A stretch of 21,822 bases of DNA from an uncultured Candidatus Saccharibacteria bacterium (GCA_937902295.1 CALGUM010000090.1:1-21822), one strand, 5' to 3'. Counted from the first letter of the stretch, positions 1 to 8,205 are shown. Numbers and translations: made by a program. Notes: generated from the letters alone by a model not told the origin.

Positions 1-1
1 C

Positions 2-820
2 GATATCTCATACCTGTCGCTTGATGGCTACAGCATGGGTGGCCCAATAGCGCTCGATGTTGCAATACATATTCAACAAAGTGAGTCCGACGTAGATGTA
101 GTGAGTGTGATACTTAATAGTTCACCGATAGGCGAGGGTGGCCTCACGGAGCGCAGCGCACAAAGTATTCATGTGATGGAGCGCATATTGGCGCTTCATA
201 AGGATCTTGTGTACTACGAGAACGGCCGAGTTGCCATAGAGCTTGCAGCCCGCAGTGAGCACTACCTACAGGAGGTAGGACATGATGATACGCGAGGCCT
301 CAAAGTTCACTCAATGCAAGAGTATTCGTATGACGGCACGCGGTATAGGTTGGACTTAGAATCTCTTCGCCACGAACTCAGTGAAATTACGCGAAAATTG
401 CAGCAGCCTAATATCGCAAATGCAAACCTCATCCAGAACCAAGCGAGTATCCTCAAACTCGACTTTGAGGAAAAGATACAAACCTTGCATGAGGATACAC
501 TTGTAGTCTACACCCGCTCAGATTCTTCTAGCGGAGATACAGTGGTTGATGTGGAGGCGAGTGAACACAATATCGTATCTACTTTAAAAGAGCACGCTCA
601 GCCTTACAAGATACTGCGAGCGCACGTTCAGCACGCAAATCCCGCAGAGCGCCGCGAGGAATATGATCGTATGATTCGTGGAAAAATCCAACCAGAAGTT
701 ATCTATTACCTGCAAGAACAGACAGCGCCCGCCCCCTTGGTGCGTTCCGATAGACCGATCACTGAAGACGTAGCGGCCCTCGGGTCTTTAGAGACGAAAA
801 AAATACCAAAAATTAATTAA
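2..820 (+). CDS. alpha/beta hydrolase-like protein, 5'-truncated by window edge
   Basis: Only the C-terminal 272 residues are present; the frame is open to base 2, so the true start lies outside the window. The visible part begins with a nucleophile elbow, G-Y-S-M-G, with the candidate catalytic Ser at about residue 11 of the fragment. Near the C-terminus are a strand followed by an acidic stretch (YTRSDSSSGD) and a later VQHANP, which are plausible positions for the acid and His of the triad. A charged helical insertion (about residues 100-160) would be the lid. The substrate cannot be told from sequence; an esterase/lipase-type hydrolase is the safe call. The gene ends in TAA and converges on the DsbA-like gene: the palindrome TTAATTAA at 813-820 supplies both stop codons. 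The triad assignment is inference. Confidence 0.7.
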   Translation, partial: DISYLSLDGYSMGGPIALDVAIHIQQSESDVDVVSVILNSSPIGEGGLTERSAQSIHVMERILALHKDLVYYENGRVAIELAARSEHYLQEVGHDDTRGLKVHSMQEYSYDGTRYRLDLESLRHELSEITRKLQQPNIANANLIQNQASILKLDFEEKIQTLHEDTLVVYTRSDSSSGDTVVDVEASEHNIVSTLKEHAQPYKILRAHVQHANPAERREEYDRMIRGKIQPEVIYYLQEQTAPAPLVRSDRPITEDVAALGSLETKKIPKIN

Positions 821-1505
821 ACAGGTGTATGTTGATAAGCTGTTTGATGAACGAGAGTGAGCTGTAGCCTCGAATTGGCTCACTGTCTCCAACAAATGTT
901 GTCGGTGTACTATAAATGTTAGCTGCGTAGGCCTCGCTATCGGCGCGCGTCATCTTGTTATCGTAGTGGGTATCGTCGAGGCATTGCTTGAGCGAAGAGC
1001 TCTTCATATCTGACTCGCGTGCAATATCTTCTGTAGTATGGTCATCAAAGAATGACGCTGCTCGGACTTCGGTATGATTCCCCTCTTCATCGAGTAAGCT
1101 CTGATTAACATATTCCATCGTTGCCATATAGGCATTTTGCTCACTACTACACATGAGTAGTTGGTTGAGTGGCGCTGAGTGCTCAGACACAATTCCGAGA
1201 GGACGAATTTCTATATTCACCTCCTCATTTTCAACATACTCCTCGTAAAGCGGCACGATAACATCTTCGTGATATGTTGCACATTTGTCACACACAGGGT
1301 CTGTGTACACCACTATTGTATTGGCATTGTTTTTGTCGCCGAGCTGAATCGAAAGGGGCGCGGTACTTGGCACTGCTACTTCGGATTGCTGTTGTTGACG
1401 GTATTGATTAAACGCAAGTGCGCCTATCAGACATAGTGCAAGACCGCCAATAATAAGGAGAATTATTTTTTCTTGGGCGACCACGCTTGGAAGTTGGTTG
1501 GACAT
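813..1505 (-). CDS. membrane-anchored DsbA/thioredoxin-fold protein
   Basis: 230 residues. A hydrophobic segment at about residues 14-32 anchors the protein, leaving the rest outside the membrane. A thioredoxin-like domain follows: beta strand (TIVVYTD), redox motif C72-D-K-C75, helix, and near the end T-P-T-T-F-V, the typical cis-proline loop. This matches the Thioredoxin_4/DsbA-like family of extracytoplasmic thiol oxidoreductases, which make or shuffle disulfides in exported proteins. The two pilin-like proteins in this window each carry four conserved Cys and are possible clients (inference). The frame stays open far upstream, but the ATG at 1505 is chosen because the TM segment starts soon after it and a TATACT box sits exactly 6 bases before it, which suggests a leaderless mRNA. 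Upstream residues of the longer frame look like noise. Confidence 0.82.
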   Translation of the reverse strand: MSNQLPSVVAQEKIILLIIGGLALCLIGALAFNQYRQQQQSEVAVPSTAPLSIQLGDKNNANTIVVYTDPVCDKCATYHEDVIVPLYEEYVENEEVNIEIRPLGIVSEHSAPLNQLLMCSSEQNAYMATMEYVNQSLLDEEGNHTEVRAASFFDDHTTEDIARESDMKSSSLKQCLDDTHYDNKMTRADSEAYAANIYSTPTTFVGDSEPIRGYSSLSFIKQLINIHLFN

Positions 1506-1511
1506 ATCACC

Positions 1512-1540
1512 AGTATACCGTAACCATGACCAATAGTTTA
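1512..1540 (-). promoter_or_regulatory. candidate promoter of the DsbA-like gene (leaderless type)
   Basis: On the minus strand TATACT (1512-1517) is separated by 17 bases from a weak -35, TAAACT (1535-1540). Only six bases lie between the -10 and the ATG, so transcription would start at or next to the start codon. No Shine-Dalgarno sequence fits in that space. Confidence 0.5.
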
Positions 1541-1652
1541 GCAAGTGCGGATCATACGGCGGTAGAGTGCTCCATGCCGCGCTCCGTGGGCAGTAGCTGT
1601 TTTCTAATAATGTTGTTTCTGATACCATAAGAAAAATAGATGTGGAGTGACA

Positions 1653-2705
1653 ATGCATGTAGTTGTTATCGGAAGTGATGTAGGAGCCGTACGCGCAGCG
1701 CTTGAGCTGAGTCGGTCTGGTGGAGTGCAGCAGATAACACTTATAAGTGAGAGTGATCGTGTACAACGCAATGCTATAGACATTGATGAGCATTATGATG
1801 GTACAAAGCGCACACCTCCCCTGCAACTCAAAGGTATTTTCGCCGACTTTCCAGGTGTGCAGTGTATGCAAGATACAGTGCAGACGATCGAAGCCGCGCG
1901 CAAGTTGATTCGCGGCAACAAACGTACGTACCATTATGACAAGATGATTATATCTCGTAACACCCCTCCTTCTCACGTGCAGGCACAGAAGAAACTTAGT
2001 GCGCTCATGGAAGTACTTACAGATGATCACGCCAAGGGCCAGCATACAGACACCGAAGTTATTATTGTGGGAGATAGTGTCGTGGCGGTAGAAGTGGCAT
2101 CAGCGTACGAGTATGCTTGCAGGCGGCTCTTAGTGGACTCTAAGTCTCGAGTACGCGTCTCAGTTGTTACATCGCATTCTACATTTCTTCCGGAGCTGTC
2201 TCGCGAAGGTCGTCGACATATTCTGTCTGAGATGAAACGGCAACATATAGAGAGCGCGACTAATGTGCGTATTCGTGAGAGTGGTAGAGGTACCGTCATG
2301 ATAAATACGCGCAAGTTACCTGAGTCGCAAGTTATTTCTTTAGATGAGAATGAAATCGATGAGCTATATAGCTCACAGCCGCTCCTATTCGAGCTGAGAG
2401 CAATGCGCCGAGTTATGGTATCGCCGCATCTCGAGGCATATACGGATATCTATGTGATCGGAGAAGCGACGGGCATTGATGGTGCATCCTCACCGATAAC
2501 GCATCTTGATATGGCGGATTACGTGGTAGATCGAATTGTGTCGTTTACTCCACTACCTTACTCACCTCCCTCAAAGCTCACTATGGTTGCCGTAGGACCA
2601 CAGTGGGTATACCTTGAATGGTTTGGCGTGTATATCAAGGGTAGACCAGCAGCATGGGCACATAACATAGTGAAGAGAATTATACGCCGCAAGGTTTTGG
2701 CTTGA
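1653..2705 (+). CDS. NDH-2-like pyridine nucleotide-disulfide oxidoreductase, degenerate
   Basis: 350 residues from the ATG at 1653. A GTG at 1647 is also in frame, but it overlaps GGAG (1644-1647), which gives the ATG normal SD spacing. The overall plan resembles type II NADH dehydrogenases: an N-terminal FAD Rossmann strand (HVVVIGSDVGAVRAALEL), a second Rossmann strand in the middle (VIIVGDSVVAVEVASAY, about residues 134-150), a late IYVIGEATG resembling the FAD-binding ATG/GD motif, and a C-terminal amphipathic segment with W and basic residues suited to peripheral membrane binding. Both glycine-rich loops are eroded: the first is G-S-D-V-G-A rather than GxGxxG, and the second keeps only one Gly. 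It may have lost NADH oxidation or bind another ligand. It is transcribed divergently from the DsbA-like gene. Confidence 0.65.
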   Translation: MHVVVIGSDVGAVRAALELSRSGGVQQITLISESDRVQRNAIDIDEHYDGTKRTPPLQLKGIFADFPGVQCMQDTVQTIEAARKLIRGNKRTYHYDKMIISRNTPPSHVQAQKKLSALMEVLTDDHAKGQHTDTEVIIVGDSVVAVEVASAYEYACRRLLVDSKSRVRVSVVTSHSTFLPELSREGRRHILSEMKRQHIESATNVRIRESGRGTVMINTRKLPESQVISLDENEIDELYSSQPLLFELRAMRRVMVSPHLEAYTDIYVIGEATGIDGASSPITHLDMADYVVDRIVSFTPLPYSPPSKLTMVAVGPQWVYLEWFGVYIKGRPAAWAHNIVKRIIRRKVLA

Positions 2706-2756
2706 ACATGTCCACATATGTAGTTTTATGGACAACAATATAACGCTATTTGATGG

Positions 2757-2785
2757 TTGCTTAAACCATAAGCGCTGACTATAAT
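2757..2785 (+). promoter_or_regulatory. promoter of the alpha-glucan operon
   Basis: TTGCTT (2757-2762), a 17-base spacer, and a perfect TATAAT (2780-2785). The start of transcription is predicted at about 2791-2794. It is the best sigma-70-type promoter upstream of the glycosyltransferase operon, and it lies in the 137-base gap after the flavoprotein gene. Confidence 0.7.
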
Positions 2786-2795
2786 AGAGACAAAC

Positions 2796-2846
2796 GTGGT
2801 AAAAAAAGGAGCAAAAGCGAAGAATTTCGCTGCGCAGACGGTATGA
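2796..2846 (+). CDS. possible leader peptide coupled to the glycosyltransferase
   Basis: A 16-codon frame starts at GTG 2796, a few bases after the predicted transcription start, and would encode MVKKGAKAKNFAAQTV. Its TGA stop (2844-2846) overlaps the ATG of the glycosyltransferase (2843) as ATGA, the same junction used between that gene and the next one. The leader contains AAAGGAG (2805-2811), but this lies 31 bases before the glycosyltransferase ATG, too far for direct use. A small inverted repeat, AGCGAA/TTCGCT (2816-2831), lies between. Translation of the short frame could deliver ribosomes to the ATG. The GTG itself has no SD, so the frame may be chance. Confidence 0.35.
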   Translation: MVKKGAKAKNFAAQTV

Positions 2847-4069
2847 ATATATTAATGCTCGGGTGGGAATTACCCCCTCACAATAGCGGGGGGCTTGGCG
2901 TCGCCTGTTACCATCTTACCAAGTCATTATCGCATCATGGTATGAACATCGACTTTGTGGTGCCGTATACCGCTCCTCATCCGAATATTAATTTCATGAA
3001 GATTCATGCAGTCACCTCTTTGTCTCCCCTTGAGCGCAACAACCTCGGAGTCTACGACAGTAGTCGTACGGTGCTGGATCGAGAGCTCCCGGATATCCCT
3101 GGTGAGAACCAAAATATTCGCGATGTCCAGCGTCGTTACGTGAGTTTCGTCGAAAACTTTGTCGAGGACCGCGAATTTGATGTGATTCATGCGCATGACT
3201 GGCTGACGATGGAAGCAGGTGTTCGCGCCAAAGAACTTACAGGTAAACCACTGATAGTGCACGTTCACGCCACAGAATTTGATCGTTCTGGGCAACAAGG
3301 TGGCAACCCAATCGTGCAGGAGATAGAGCAAATGGCGCTTATTGCAGCTGATAGAATTTTTGCTGTCAGCAATATCACAAAGAGTATTATCGTACATAAA
3401 TACGGCATTCCTGCCGACAAGGTCGAAGTTGTATATAACGGCTTTGATGCAAAAGAGCTCGATGGGACGTATCTCTATGACGATATTACCTACAGGTATA
3501 TTGAGTCACTCAAAGAAGAGGGGTATACAGTGGTAGCAACCGTCACTCGATTTACCGTACAAAAAGGCCTAACGCACCTTATGCATGCCGCGGCAAAAGT
3601 CGCTGAGCAGTACGACAAAGTCGTTTTCTTGTTCGCAGGTGACGGGGAGCAACGCGAAGAGCTCATTGATCTCTCTGCGCGACTAGGTATCAGTGATAAG
3701 GTGATATTTACAGGATTTATACGTGGTAAAAAATGGCGAGATGCATATTCTGTGGCAGATATATTTGTCATGAGCTCAGTCAGCGAGCCATTTGGATTGA
3801 CGGCACTAGAAGCAGCGCATCACAATAATGCACTGGTAATTAGTCGGCAATCTGGTGTTGGAGAGGTGCTCCATAGTATTTTCCGATTTGATTTTTGGGA
3901 CACCGATCTTTTGGCTGATCAAATTATTGGACTAGCCACCTCCCCTGCCCTTCTTGCGGAAATGAAGCATAATATCCAAGACGAGTATTCGGCCTTGTCG
4001 TGGCATGATATCGCCTCGCAGTGCATCACCCAGTACTCTCGACAATCTGATATGAAAGTACTCGTATGA
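2843..4069 (+). CDS. glycosyltransferase family 4, glycogen synthase-like
   Basis: 408 residues, a normal length for a GT-B fold enzyme. The N-terminal loop ELPPHNSGGLGVACYHL (9-25) matches the nucleotide-sugar/acceptor loop of GT4/GT5 starch and glycogen synthases. DVIHAHDW (113-120) and a VVYNGFD hinge (196-202) follow. The donor site has R236 and K241 (RFTVQKG), and the E-x7-E motif is E315-PFGLTAL-E323. It probably transfers glucose or a related sugar to an alpha-glucan in the cytoplasm. The next genes are GH57 and GH15 enzymes, which supports alpha-glucan metabolism rather than cell-wall or LPS glycosylation; the exact donor (ADP- or UDP-glucose) cannot be read. Its TGA overlaps the next ATG. 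No SD lies at normal distance from its ATG, and no alternative in-frame start was found upstream. Confidence 0.85.
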   Translation: MNILMLGWELPPHNSGGLGVACYHLTKSLSHHGMNIDFVVPYTAPHPNINFMKIHAVTSLSPLERNNLGVYDSSRTVLDRELPDIPGENQNIRDVQRRYVSFVENFVEDREFDVIHAHDWLTMEAGVRAKELTGKPLIVHVHATEFDRSGQQGGNPIVQEIEQMALIAADRIFAVSNITKSIIVHKYGIPADKVEVVYNGFDAKELDGTYLYDDITYRYIESLKEEGYTVVATVTRFTVQKGLTHLMHAAAKVAEQYDKVVFLFAGDGEQREELIDLSARLGISDKVIFTGFIRGKKWRDAYSVADIFVMSSVSEPFGLTALEAAHHNNALVISRQSGVGEVLHSIFRFDFWDTDLLADQIIGLATSPALLAEMKHNIQDEYSALSWHDIASQCITQYSRQSDMKVLV

Positions 4070-5277
4070 AACGACCGACAATAAATCTCTATCTTCAGCT
4101 GCACCAACCCTATCGGGTCAAACGATATACGATTTTTGATGTTGCGCATGATCACTTATATTTTAATGACGAGGGTGAATCTGATCTTAATAATGCACGT
4201 ATTTTCCAAAAAGTTGCAGAGAAATCATATCGTCCTATGCTTACCCTACTCGAACGACTACTAGAAGATGAGCCAGAGTTTCGCTTTAGCTTGAGTCTGA
4301 GTGGTGTGGTGGTTGAGCAGGCACAGCTGTGGGCGCCTGATATCATAGACACCTTGCGCAGGATTATTGCGACCAACCGTGTTGAGATTCTTGCAGAAAC
4401 GTACCATCATAGCCTTGCGTTTTTCTACAGTCGGGCGGAGTTTGAAGCGCAAGTAGAACTACACCGGGAAAAAATAAATACAGTGTTTGGCGTGGTACCT
4501 ACAGTGTTTCGAAATACTGAGCTCGCCTACAACAATGAACTTGCGCAGTGGGCGTCGGAACATAACTACCAAGCAATACTTGCCGAGGGCTGGGATGATG
4601 TACTAGGCTGGCGCAGCCCGAATCATGTGTATCAGACAGATACTTCTCGTCCAATTCCACTGCTACTCAAAAATTATAAATTAAGTGATGATTTGGCGTT
4701 TCGATTTGGTGATAAAAAGTGGGCTGGATGGCCACTCAAGCCAGACACCTATGCAAAATGGCTGACAGAATCAGATGAATCAGCCACGATAGTCAACCTC
4801 TTTATGGATTTTGAGACGTTCGGTGAGCATCAGTGGGCAGATACGGGCATATTCACCTTCTTCGGTCAGTTCGTGTCGCAGTGGCTTCATCAGTACGGTG
4901 ATTTTAATACCATTAGCGGTACGCTTGCGCAGCACACTCCTGTCGACGTGGTCAGTATGCCGCACACAGTAACGTGGGCGGACACTGAGCGTGACTTGAG
5001 CGCGTGGAACGGTAATGCATTACAGCGCGAAGCTGCGCGCTACGTATATGCGCTTGAGCATGAAGTTTTGAATACGCATGACCATGACCTGATTGAGGAT
5101 TGGCGTAAACTTCTCACTTCTGACCACGTGTATTACATGGCTACAAAATGGCATGCTGACGGGGATATTCACTCCTACTTCAGCCCCTACGACTCTCCTT
5201 ACGACGCGTTCTTGTCATATATGAACGCAATTCGTGATGTGAGATGGCGTATTATGCAGCATAGAAGGGCGCTCTAA
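4066..5277 (+). CDS. glycoside hydrolase family 57 (alpha-amylase-type)
   Basis: 403 residues. Conserved GH57 blocks appear in order: HQPYR at 13-17, AETYHHSL at 110-117, FRNTELAYNN at 148-157 with the expected nucleophile E152, and FMDFETFGEH at 246-255 with the expected acid/base D248. Length and motifs match the shorter GH57 alpha-amylases (retaining 1,4-alpha-glucan hydrolases or transferases). There is no signal peptide, so it should act on an internal glucan. The start codon overlaps the stop of the glycosyltransferase gene (ATGA), and its TAA is directly followed by the ATG of the GH15 gene, so the three genes are almost certainly one transcript. Whether it hydrolyses, transfers or branches glucan cannot be settled from sequence alone. 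Confidence 0.9.
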   Translation: MKRPTINLYLQLHQPYRVKRYTIFDVAHDHLYFNDEGESDLNNARIFQKVAEKSYRPMLTLLERLLEDEPEFRFSLSLSGVVVEQAQLWAPDIIDTLRRIIATNRVEILAETYHHSLAFFYSRAEFEAQVELHREKINTVFGVVPTVFRNTELAYNNELAQWASEHNYQAILAEGWDDVLGWRSPNHVYQTDTSRPIPLLLKNYKLSDDLAFRFGDKKWAGWPLKPDTYAKWLTESDESATIVNLFMDFETFGEHQWADTGIFTFFGQFVSQWLHQYGDFNTISGTLAQHTPVDVVSMPHTVTWADTERDLSAWNGNALQREAARYVYALEHEVLNTHDHDLIEDWRKLLTSDHVYYMATKWHADGDIHSYFSPYDSPYDAFLSYMNAIRDVRWRIMQHRRAL

Positions 5278-7230
5278 ATGACGCGACCAATTGTACTCAG
5301 CAATGGCCAGTTGCATGTGGGCATTAACAACTTCGGACTTGTACATGATTTTTATTATCCATATGTAGGCCTTGAAAATCATGCGGCTGGAAGAGATCTT
5401 CGTCATCATGTAGGCGTGTGGGTGGATGGTGAGATTAGCTGGCTGGATAGTCACTCGCACGATTGGAAAACAAGTTTTAGTTATCCTCATCGTGCACTCG
5501 TCGGTCGTATCACCGCTACGAACGAACGTCTTGGAGTTGTACTGGAGTTCGATGATGCAGTTGATGCAACTATCAATGCATTTTATCGCAATATCCATGT
5601 CGTGAATACTCGTGACCATGAGCGGGAGATCCGTCTGTTTACCCATCAGGCGTTCGCGATCGGTGATTCTCGCAGCAATACTGACACGGCGCAATATCTT
5701 CCAGACAGTGATGCTATTGTGCATTATCGTGGCAATCGAGTATTTGTGATATCCGGTAGTTACGAAGGAAAGCCATTCGATCAGCATACTGTCGGAGTAT
5801 TTGGCATAGAAGGCAAAGAAGGAACGTTCCGTGACGCCGAAGACGGTGAGCTGAGTATGAGTCATGTCGAACATGGTCGTGTTGATAGTATTCTGCGCTT
5901 TAAACTTACTCTTGGCGCTCATGAGTCCGGACGAGCACATTATTGGATCGCAGCTGGCACATCACTGAGGGATGCGCTGTCTGTCAATAAAATGCTATGG
6001 AAAGATGGTATCGATGCCCACATGCATAGTACGCTTCGCTGGTGGCATGCGTGGCTTGAGCCAGCAGAGCAAGTAATCGACAGGATGCACGAGCGCTATC
6101 GCGATGATTTTCGACGCAGTCTTATGATTATGAAATCACATATAGATAAACGAGGAGCAGTCATTGCCAGTACAGACTCGGCTATGCTCAACTATTGGCG
6201 CGATGCGTACGCCTATTGCTGGCCTCGTGACGGAGCCTATATTATATGGCCGCTTATTCGACTTGGCTACACCGAAGAGCCGCTCAAGTTTTTTGAGTTT
6301 TGCCGAAAAGTAATGCATCCGTCGGGGTATCTCATGCATAAGTTTCGCGCAGATGGTGCGCTTGGTTCAAGCTGGCACCCCTACATCCACGATGGTATAG
6401 TGGCGCCTCCGATTCAGGAGGATGAGACTGCATTGGTGTTATTTGTATTTGCGCAGTACTATGGCATGCACAAAGACGATAAACTGCTCGAAAGTTTTTA
6501 CGAAGAAATGATTAAGCCGATGGCTACCTTCTTGGCTGAGCATATCGAAAGCACAACGGGCCTCCCGAAGCCTAGCTATGACCTATGGGAAGAAGTGTAT
6601 CTTACGACTACATATACAACTTCGACTGTCTATGCGGCACTACTAGCTGCTGGTGACCTTGCAGACGCAGTTGGTGATGCTGATAGCGCAGTCGCGTGGC
6701 GACTGAGTGCTGATGACATTTATGACGCCGCGCACAAACACCTCTACAACAAGGAGCGTAAATCGTTTTATAAAGGCATCCTCGTGAACACTCAAGGCGA
6801 GATCACGTATGATGATCGTATTGATTCATCGAGTGTATTCGGAGCATTTATGTTTGGGCTGTTTCCAGTGCGTGAGACAGAATTGCAGCAGGCACTACAG
6901 ACATTACTTCATGTGTTCCCCACCAAGCCTGACAGCTATGGCTTACCTAGGTATGAAAATGACTATTATTTACGCGTCGATGATGCAACTCCAGGCAATC
7001 CGTGGTTTATCGCCTCACTGTGGCTTGCGCAGTATTGTATCGAGGTTGGCGATACCGATAAAGCATACAAAATTATCGACTGGGTTCAATCGCACACCGC
7101 CTCTACTGGAGTGCTGAGTGAGCAGATAAACCCTCACACAGGTGAATCTTTATCGGTTGCGCCCCTTAGCTGGAGTCACGCAGAGCTTGTCGCGACCTTA
7201 CTGGATCTGATAACGGAGCCAGAAAAATAA
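5278..7230 (+). CDS. glycoside hydrolase family 15 (glucoamylase-type)
   Basis: 650 residues, a typical two-domain GH15 protein. Residues 1-260 are mainly beta sheet and open with SNGQLHVGINNFGLVHDFYY. From about 275 onward comes the (alpha/alpha)6 barrel. Recognisable pieces are YAYCWPRDGAYIIWPLIRLG (311-330), HDGIVAPPIQEDETA (371-385), YDLWEE (434-439) with the catalytic acid in E438/E439, and SEQINP (614-619) with the catalytic base E615. Such inverting enzymes release glucose from non-reducing ends of alpha-glucans; some members act on trehalose or dextran. There is no signal peptide, so it should act in the cytoplasm with the GH57 enzyme. The ATG begins on the base after the preceding stop. 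Confidence 0.9.
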   Translation: MTRPIVLSNGQLHVGINNFGLVHDFYYPYVGLENHAAGRDLRHHVGVWVDGEISWLDSHSHDWKTSFSYPHRALVGRITATNERLGVVLEFDDAVDATINAFYRNIHVVNTRDHEREIRLFTHQAFAIGDSRSNTDTAQYLPDSDAIVHYRGNRVFVISGSYEGKPFDQHTVGVFGIEGKEGTFRDAEDGELSMSHVEHGRVDSILRFKLTLGAHESGRAHYWIAAGTSLRDALSVNKMLWKDGIDAHMHSTLRWWHAWLEPAEQVIDRMHERYRDDFRRSLMIMKSHIDKRGAVIASTDSAMLNYWRDAYAYCWPRDGAYIIWPLIRLGYTEEPLKFFEFCRKVMHPSGYLMHKFRADGALGSSWHPYIHDGIVAPPIQEDETALVLFVFAQYYGMHKDDKLLESFYEEMIKPMATFLAEHIESTTGLPKPSYDLWEEVYLTTTYTTSTVYAALLAAGDLADAVGDADSAVAWRLSADDIYDAAHKHLYNKERKSFYKGILVNTQGEITYDDRIDSSSVFGAFMFGLFPVRETELQQALQTLLHVFPTKPDSYGLPRYENDYYLRVDDATPGNPWFIASLWLAQYCIEVGDTDKAYKIIDWVQSHTASTGVLSEQINPHTGESLSVAPLSWSHAELVATLLDLITEPEK

Positions 7231-7232
7231 TA

Positions 7233-7871
7233 ATGCTAGGGTCATCACTTCTCGCCCTCACAGCGAGCGGTCGCATCTCCACTGCATTCAAGCAATTAGC
7301 GAAAAGAACGCATACGATGTATATGGGCAGTGTCGACCAACGTCAAAGCGAGTATCACTTAGTGCGTGGTTTTACTGCGTCACACCAACACCGAGATACA
7401 GATCACTGTATTGGTACGTTTCTTCATCATGATTTTATCGTCTTGCACCGCGAGACAGCGCATGGCCGTGTGGTCATCACTGAAGTAGACTTGCATACTA
7501 TTCACCCGTTTAGTCATTTTTTCATACTGCCAAATAGTATCGAACCTCGCTGGTTTGACAACATTCTAGCACTCTACCCGCATCATCGCCATGCGCCATT
7601 TGCACCCCATGATTCATTCAGCCCCCGTTTTAAGGACGCCTATTCTATCCTCTCGCTCCCCACGCACTTTGACCGTTCGCTTTATTTCGCGAGCGACGAA
7701 GTTGCAAAATGTATTATGTCACTTCAAGGTAATAATTATGTACTCGAAGTTATCGACCGAAGTGTATTTTTATATAATTTCGATACGGCTGAGCCTACAG
7801 AGCGAATGCTTGACGTGCAGGTTCGTTTTGCCTGCACGCTTGCAAGTGTGCTAGAAACTCGCAGCAAATAA
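7233..7871 (+). CDS. uncharacterised protein, last gene of the alpha-glucan operon
   Basis: 212 residues, not confidently recognised. It starts 2 bases after the GH15 stop. There is no signal peptide or clear membrane segment. The N-terminal 30 residues are basic; the middle is rich in His (HQHRDTDH, FLHHDF, YPHHRH). The C-terminal half alternates strands and helices, with SFSPRFKDAYSILSLP, then RSLYFASDEVAKCIMSL, then YVLEVIDRSVFLYNF. This order loosely recalls families in which a core strand pair is followed by 'L..D/L.F.P.....Y..E..D..LYLY', but I cannot name one. Its position suggests a role linked to the glucan genes, or simply co-transcription. Confidence 0.7.
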   Translation: MLGSSLLALTASGRISTAFKQLAKRTHTMYMGSVDQRQSEYHLVRGFTASHQHRDTDHCIGTFLHHDFIVLHRETAHGRVVITEVDLHTIHPFSHFFILPNSIEPRWFDNILALYPHHRHAPFAPHDSFSPRFKDAYSILSLPTHFDRSLYFASDEVAKCIMSLQGNNYVLEVIDRSVFLYNFDTAEPTERMLDVQVRFACTLASVLETRSK

Positions 7872-7900
7872 AAACATCCTCTCGGTGAAAGGATGTTTTT
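7870..7900. terminator. bidirectional rho-independent terminator
   Basis: Perfect 11-bp inverted repeat AAAAACATCCT / AGGATGTTTTT with a 9-base loop. It lies between two convergent genes (the operon's last gene and rpmG). The A/T ends of the stem provide a U-run in both directions. Confidence 0.85.
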
Positions 7901-7907
7901 GAGGTGT

Positions 7908-8114
7908 TTAGCCTTTGCGTTTTTTGACTTCGTTACGACCGAGGTTCTTTTTTGTCTCAGTGTACGTTGCATGCTTTCGCGCAACAGGGTCATATTTTCG
8001 AAGTACGAGCTTGTCTGGGGTATTTTGAGTATTCTTGACCGTGTAGTACGTGCGGTGACCAGACAAGTCACTCACGAGGCCAATTAGCTTGCGCTTTGTA
8101 TTCTTCTTTGCCAC
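7908..8114 (-). CDS. rpmG: 50S ribosomal protein L33
   Basis: 68 residues. The core [21 protein letters not shown] followed by [21 protein letters not shown] is the L33 signature. It belongs to the cysteine-free type: no Cys occurs at the usual zinc-ribbon positions. The tail [14 protein letters not shown] is a little longer than in E. coli. The start is GTG at 8114; AAGGAAG (8121-8127) sits 6 bases before it, which fixes this start. It has its own promoter at 8171-8199 and ends at the convergent terminator at 7870-7900. Confidence 0.93.
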   Translation of the reverse strand: MAKKNTKRKLIGLVSDLSGHRTYYTVKNTQNTPDKLVLRKYDPVARKHATYTETKKNLGRNEVKKRKG

Positions 8115-8170
8115 TATAAACTTCCTTATTAGATTACCCGTACGGGTTTTGATAAGACTTTCAAGTCATG

Positions 8171-8199
8171 ATTATAGCAACAAATGCATACATTTACAA
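8171..8199 (-). promoter_or_regulatory. promoter of rpmG
   Basis: Minus strand TTGTAA (8194-8199), 17 bases, perfect TATAAT (8171-8176). Predicted leader of about 50 bases, containing a short palindrome ACCCGTACGGGT (8136-8147) and a good SD. Confidence 0.7.
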
Positions 8200-8205
8200 G
8201 TGAAG

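Noticed and set aside
1506..2045. N-terminal extension of the DsbA-like frame (410 codons)
   Set aside because: It would overlap the flavoprotein gene on the other strand by about 390 bases, has low-complexity noise character, and would put the TM anchor in the middle. The ATG at 1505 has a fitting -10 box.
2703..4069. Recoding of TGA as Gly, known in some CPR lineages
   Set aside because: TGA ends the flavoprotein and the glycosyltransferase exactly where their families end, and no internal TGA is needed in any gene.
6809..7117. 102-codon plus-strand frame inside the GH15 gene
   Set aside because: Out-of-frame shadow of a well-supported enzyme.
8136..8147. Palindrome ACCCGTACGGGT as a yajQ terminator or operator
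   Set aside because: On the minus strand no U-run follows, and it lies inside the predicted rpmG leader. With a four-base stem as a hairpin it is too weak to call.
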